A program made the position numbers and the translations under genes. Below the pieces are notes generated by a model. That model searched no databases, had not been told where the DNA came from, and saw only the letters and a list, made by a program, of their open reading frames with translations. Shown piece after piece: positions 41,616 to 42,679 of a DNA stretch of 42,679 nucleotides (within the stretch, counting starts at the first letter, position 1; every line of letters begins with the position of its first letter). The stretch comes from Anaerolineae bacterium (lineage in GTDB: Bacteria > Chloroflexota > Anaerolineae > Aggregatilineales > Phototrophicaceae), in assembly GCA_019912965.1 (NCBI GenBank), contig JAIOHM010000068.1:1-42679 (forward strand), written 5' to 3'.

Positions 41616-42607
41616 AAGCAGCCGTTATTGGCGTGGGCAGCATCGGCCAGAACCACGCCCGCGTTTACCGCGAAATGGATGGTGTTGATCTCGTCGGTGT
41701 CGTGGATTCCAGTCCACAGACCGCCGCCCGCATTGGAGCACGACTCAACGTACCCCATTACACCGACTATAAAGCCCTGATCGAAGAACAGAAACCCGAT
41801 CTGGTTTCGGTTTCTGTACCCACCAGCCTGCATTTTCAGGTTGGTATAGAACTAATCGAACAGGGTCTGCATGTGTTGATGGAAAAACCCATCACCAGCA
41901 CCGTTGAGCAGGGGCAAAAGCTCATCGAAGCCGCCAAAAAGAAAGGCATCGTGCTGGCGGTTGGGCATATCGAACGTTTCAACCCGGCAGCGATGGAACT
42001 GCGCCGCCGCCTGCGTGAAGGCATGGCCGGACGCATCTACAAGATTCATGCCCAACGTCTCGGCCCATATCCCTCACGGATTCAGGATGCCGGGGTCATT
42101 ATCGACCTCGCCTCCCACGACATCGACCTGATGCGCTACCTGATGGACGACCCCATCATCCGCGTCTACGGCGAAACCTTGCAAAGTATCAATTCTGACC
42201 GTGAAGATATGGTCAACGGTTTACTGCGCTTTCAGGGTGGCGCGGTGGGTGTGCTGGATGTGAACTGGATTACACCGACCAAAATGCGCCGTTTGACCGT
42301 CACAGGGTCGCGCGGCATGTTCGATTGCAATCTGCTCTCGCAGGAATTGTTCTTCTATGAGAACGAAACCGCCCCCAGCCAGTGGGATACCTTGAGCATC
42401 CTGCGCGGCGTCACCGAGGGCAACGTACTCGGCATCCGCATTCAGCGTCATGAACCTTTAGCCGCCGAATTGGGTGATTTTGTAGCCGCCGTCCGTGATG
42501 GTCGCCAGCCGACCGTGACCGGATTTGACGGTCTGGAAACGCTGCGTCTCGCGCTGGAATTTATGCACTCCGGCAAAGATGTAATCATCCATACCGAAAC
42601 GACGTAG
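41609..42607 (+). CDS. Gfo/Idh/MocA oxidoreductase (WbpB/GnnA-like nucleotide-sugar 3-dehydrogenase)
   Basis: The 332-residue enzyme has an N-terminal NAD-binding fold (AVIGVGSIGQNHARVY), the catalytic region HVLMEKPITST and GHIERFNPA, and a C-terminal beta-sheet domain. It probably oxidises C3 of UDP-GlcNAc or UDP-GlcNAc uronate, giving the keto sugar for the aminotransferase. The HIERFNP string is like that of UDP-GlcNAc 3-dehydrogenases (GnnA), while the trio with the acetyltransferase is like WbpB-E-D. AGGAGG stands ten bases before the ATG. No UDP-GlcNAc 6-dehydrogenase is visible in the window. Confidence 0.9.
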   Translation: MLKAAVIGVGSIGQNHARVYREMDGVDLVGVVDSSPQTAARIGARLNVPHYTDYKALIEEQKPDLVSVSVPTSLHFQVGIELIEQGLHVLMEKPITSTVEQGQKLIEAAKKKGIVLAVGHIERFNPAAMELRRRLREGMAGRIYKIHAQRLGPYPSRIQDAGVIIDLASHDIDLMRYLMDDPIIRVYGETLQSINSDREDMVNGLLRFQGGAVGVLDVNWITPTKMRRLTVTGSRGMFDCNLLSQELFFYENETAPSQWDTLSILRGVTEGNVLGIRIQRHEPLAAELGDFVAAVRDGRQPTVTGFDGLETLRLALEFMHSGKDVIIHTETT

Positions 42608-42637
42608 GCATCCAGACTGAATAAATACCCTCTTGTT

Positions 42638-42659
42638 CCCCTCTCCGGTACGGGGAGGG
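42638..42659 (+). repeat. GC-rich palindromic repeat at the window end
   Basis: CCCCTCTCC and GGGGAGGG face each other around GGTAC. The palindrome is related to the one inside the GT-C gene at 23980-24015 and follows the dehydrogenase gene by about 30 bases. It may act as a terminator or be a dispersed repeat. The following AGCGAGC is itself repeated before the sequence ends. Confidence 0.5.
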
Positions 42660-42679
42660 TAGCGAGCGACCAAGCGAGC

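Overview
The window is a continuous piece of bacterial chromosome with moderately high GC, coding on both strands and without rRNA, tRNA, transposase or phage genes that I can see. The best guess for the host is a Chloroflexota bacterium of the Anaerolineae type. This is an inference from gene content: a stand-alone F420 gamma-glutamyl ligase, many GT-C glycosyltransferases, TPR and PD40-propeller membrane proteins with Pro/Thr-rich linkers, secreted proteins related to the N,N-dimethylformamidase large subunit, and a chemosensory cluster with a roadblock protein. No marker gene settles the taxonomy.

Region 1 (1-7250): a methyl-accepting chemotaxis protein faces a minus-strand run. That run holds four paralogous TPR-membrane-anchor proteins (two with an extracellular PD40 beta-propeller), a thioredoxin-like lipoprotein interrupted by an in-frame UGA exactly where the first Cys of CxxC belongs (a candidate selenoprotein with a SECIS-like hairpin), and cofE.

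Region 2 (7251-15449): a compact plus-strand chemosensory operon. It contains cheW, an MCP, a cheA-receiver hybrid, a small translation-factor-barrel-like protein, cheB, a stand-alone receiver, a degenerate RsbT-like protein, a second CheW-like protein and a pseudo-receiver/roadblock protein. It abuts a convergent GAF gene. No cheR is present.

Region 3 (15500-24702): sugar-nucleotide and phosphohexomutase genes (a probable activated-mannose route), two small paralogous membrane proteins, a secreted clan GH-A glycosidase, rdgB (overlapping the glycosidase tail-to-tail by 71 bases), a tandem P-loop kinase-like protein and a GT-C glycosyltransferase.

Region 4 (24900-42607): an MFS exporter, then a long minus-strand envelope-glycan block. 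The block has two large secreted DMFase-like proteins flanking a PMT-type glycosyltransferase, further GT-C enzymes, an FAD oxidoreductase, an EmrE/ArnE-like small transporter, and a polyprenyl-phosphate sugar transferase of the GT2 family. The plus strand then has a GT87 enzyme and an acetyltransferase / aminotransferase / dehydrogenase trio for a 3-acetamido sugar nucleotide. Together these suggest lipid-linked sugar donors made in the cytoplasm, flipped, and used by GT-C enzymes on exported polymers or proteins.

Across the window a degenerate 7-bp-period repeat (AACTGGC-like heptads) recurs in intergenic spots and twice inside translated sequence (the CheB linker and the N-terminus of a GT-C protein). 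One copy is a long foldback. Together with the candidate selenoprotein these are the most unusual signals here.
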